Made by a program: the position numbers and the translations under genes | Shown: positions 4,457 to 6,237 of the stretch, piece by piece | Layout: every line of letters begins with the position of its first letter | Position numbering within the stretch: position 1 is the stretch's first letter | NCBI GenBank assembly: GCA_946533525.1 | Contig: CAMNBW010000103.1 | Location: 1-6,237 of the forward strand | Length of the DNA stretch: 6,237 bases | Reading direction: 5' to 3' | DNA from: an uncultured Lachnospiraceae bacterium | GTDB lineage: Bacteria; Bacillota; Clostridia; Lachnospirales; Lachnospiraceae | The notes under the pieces: generated by a model | What the model was told of the DNA's origin: nothing | The model's database searches: none | What the model saw: only the letters and a program-made list of their open reading frames with translations

Positions 4457-6237
4457 ATGGCACTTGATTACCGCAAATGCGCTGAGCAGATAGTCGCAAA
4501 TATCGGGGGAAGAGACAATATCGCCCAGGCGGCACACTGCGCAACAAGACTCAGGCTTGTCATAAAGGACAATGACAAGATCAACAAGAAGGCTCTCGAG
4601 GATGTTGAGGGAGTCAAGGGAATGTTTGAAAACAACGGTCAGCTGCAGCTTATCATAGGAACAGGAACCGTCAACAAGGTTTATGACGAATTCCTTTCGG
4701 TTACGGGGATGAGCGCAGCCACCAAGGATGATGTAAAGGCAGCGGCGGCAGCAAAGCAGCCTGTATGGAAGCGGATGCTTAAGGCCCTCGGAGACGTATT
4801 TGTACCTATACTTCCGGCAATCGTGGCCTCCGGTCTTATGATGGGACTTATCGAGGCGCTTGGAAAGGCGATACCCGGGTTTGCGGGGACAGACTGGTAC
4901 GGCTTCCTGGACATGATCGCCAATACGGCCTTTGCATATCTGCCCGTTATCGTTGCGATCTCTGCGGCCAGGGTCTTCGGAGGAAATATCTTCCTCGGAG
5001 CGGTTATCGGTCTGGCAATGATACACTCCAACCTGTTGAACGCATGGGCTGTGGGTTCAGCAGATGCTACCATAAACTATTGGCACCTGCTCTTCTTTAA
5101 TGTACGTCAGGTGGGTTATCAGGGACATGTTATCCCGGTAGTCATTGCAGTGTGGCTTATGTGCCAGTTGGAGAAATGGCTGCATAAGCATGTACCGGAG
5201 ATGATAGATCTGTTTGTAACACCTCTTTGCACCGTGCTTGCAACCACCTTCCTTACCTTTACGATCATTGGCCCTATATTCGCACAGCTTGAGACCTGGG
5301 TGCTGGCAGGAGCGCAGGTCCTCGTTCGAAATCCCGTGGGAGCCTGCATAATGGGCGCGATATACCCCTGGACAGTCGTAATGGGTCTTCACCACATGTA
5401 CAATATAATCGAAGCCGGTATGCTTGCTTCTACAGGCCTGAATACCTGGATGCCCATTGCTTCGGCGGCTAATTTTGCACAGTTCGGGGCCTGTCTGGCA
5501 ATCGGCATCAAGGCGAGAAATCACAAGACCAAGGTAGTGGCCCTTCCTTCTTCACTGTCAGCCGCACTTGGAATTACGGAGCCCGCGATCTTTGGTATAA
5601 ATATGCGTTTCTTCAAGCCCTTCATCGCAGGTATGATAGGCGGAGCGGTGGGAGCACTCTTCGGAGCCATCACCGGTATCGGGGCAAAGGCATACGGAGT
5701 GACCGGAATACCCGGCTACCTTACGATAGACAAGCCTGTTCAGTACACCTTATTACTGGCTATAGCAGGCGGTATCGCCTTCGCTCTTGCAACTGTACTC
5801 TGGAAGGAAGAGACTGATGAAAACGCAGACGCATCAGGAGACGAGGGCGGCAAGGCAGCAGCCGCAGAAGAGGACACAGCCGGTGATTTCATCAACAATG
5901 TAGTATTCAAATCCTCTGCGGGAGAGCTGGTACAGCCCGTTGCGGGAAAGGTCATCCCCTACACCGAGATCAATGATCCGACCTTCAATTCCGGTACTAT
6001 GGGCAAGGGTATTGGAGTTGAGCCGGAGGAAGGCGTAGTGTATGCCCCTATGGATGGTGAAATATCCTCAGTTGCCGACAGCAAGCACGCAATAGGAATT
6101 GACGGCGCCGGAGATATGGAGCTCCTTATACATGTCGGCGTTGATACGGTTGAGATGAACGGAGACGGTTTCACGCCCTTCGTGGCTGAGGGAGACAAGG
6201 TTACAAAGGGACAGAAGCTCCTTAAGTTTGACAGGGA
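4457..6237 (+). CDS. PTS sucrose-type permease EIIBCA (3' end beyond the window)
   Basis: An inner-membrane phosphotransferase permease that imports and phosphorylates a disaccharide; 593 residues are visible and the frame is open at the right edge. EIIB is at 1-85, with phosphoryl Cys28 in AAHCATRLRL. EIIC runs from about residue 104 to 450, from KRMLKALGDVFVPILPAIVA through several hydrophobic segments to GITEP (372-376). An Ala/Glu-rich linker (about 453-482) leads to a glucose-type EIIA with both family His residues, H544 (KHAIGI) and the phosphorylated H559 (LLIHVGVDTV), spaced 15 apart as in E. coli EIIA-Glc. EIIC features such as LLNAWAVG, GYQGHVIPVV, MGLHHMYNIIEAG and MPIASAANFAQ point to the sucrose branch (ScrA-like), with trehalose or beta-glucoside transport less likely. 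ScrA of Streptococcus mutans has the same B-C-A order. Probably only about 25-40 residues are missing. It has its own promoter and an operator shared with the amylosucrase operon. Confidence 0.9.
   Translation, partial: MALDYRKCAEQIVANIGGRDNIAQAAHCATRLRLVIKDNDKINKKALEDVEGVKGMFENNGQLQLIIGTGTVNKVYDEFLSVTGMSAATKDDVKAAAAAKQPVWKRMLKALGDVFVPILPAIVASGLMMGLIEALGKAIPGFAGTDWYGFLDMIANTAFAYLPVIVAISAARVFGGNIFLGAVIGLAMIHSNLLNAWAVGSADATINYWHLLFFNVRQVGYQGHVIPVVIAVWLMCQLEKWLHKHVPEMIDLFVTPLCTVLATTFLTFTIIGPIFAQLETWVLAGAQVLVRNPVGACIMGAIYPWTVVMGLHHMYNIIEAGMLASTGLNTWMPIASAANFAQFGACLAIGIKARNHKTKVVALPSSLSAALGITEPAIFGINMRFFKPFIAGMIGGAVGALFGAITGIGAKAYGVTGIPGYLTIDKPVQYTLLLAIAGGIAFALATVLWKEETDENADASGDEGGKAAAAEEDTAGDFINNVVFKSSAGELVQPVAGKVIPYTEINDPTFNSGTMGKGIGVEPEEGVVYAPMDGEISSVADSKHAIGIDGAGDMELLIHVGVDTVEMNGDGFTPFVAEGDKVTKGQKLLKFDR

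Noticed and set aside
4409..5524. Long minus-strand open frames (205 and 155 codons) opposite the PTS gene
   Set aside because: They lie antisense to conserved EIIB and EIIC sequence, have low-complexity basic and Cys-rich translations, and have no ribosome sites.

Overview
The window looks like chromosomal DNA of a low-to-mid GC Firmicute, most likely a Lachnospiraceae-type clostridium. This rests on heavy use of ATA (Ile) and AGG/AGA (Arg), GGAGG-type ribosome sites, TTG starts, sigma-A promoters, and protein families typical of gut clostridia. The genus cannot be read from the sequence.

Left edge (1-470): the 5' end of a STAS-domain anti-sigma-factor antagonist gene runs leftward off the window. 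Facing away from it on the + strand is the C-terminal stub of a SpoIIE-type PP2C phosphatase, with no proper start and no N-terminal catalytic half. The two families are natural partners, so this looks like a broken partner-switching module.

Centre (471-4237): a three-gene operon starts at a near-consensus promoter (TTGCCA-N17-TATAAT) with an operator at the expected transcription start. It encodes a GH13_4 amylosucrase-like enzyme (start re-assigned to TTG 567), a LacI-family regulator of the sucrose-regulator kind (start re-assigned to ATG 2427), and a Cof-type HAD (subfamily IIB) phosphatase. Gaps are 12 and 5 bp.

Right (4238-6237): a 219-bp intergenic region carries a second strong promoter (TTGACA-N17-TAAAAT) followed by the same operator in the opposite orientation. 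It drives a sucrose-type PTS permease, EIIB-EIIC-EIIA, that runs off the right edge inside the EIIA domain.

The two operators (521-534 and 4398-4411) match at 13 of 14 positions when one is reverse-complemented. This ties transporter and enzyme into one regulon, controlled by the local LacI protein, by CcpA, or by both. The notable puzzle is biochemical. A sucrose PTS delivers sucrose-6-phosphate, but the amylosucrase-like enzyme keeps the residues that close the glucose pocket in amylosucrase and should want free sucrose. The HAD phosphatase encoded between them could supply the missing dephosphorylation step. That would give a PTS, phosphatase and glucan-synthase route from sucrose to alpha-glucan plus fructose. 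This is inference; no GH32 sucrose-6-phosphate hydrolase is visible in the window.
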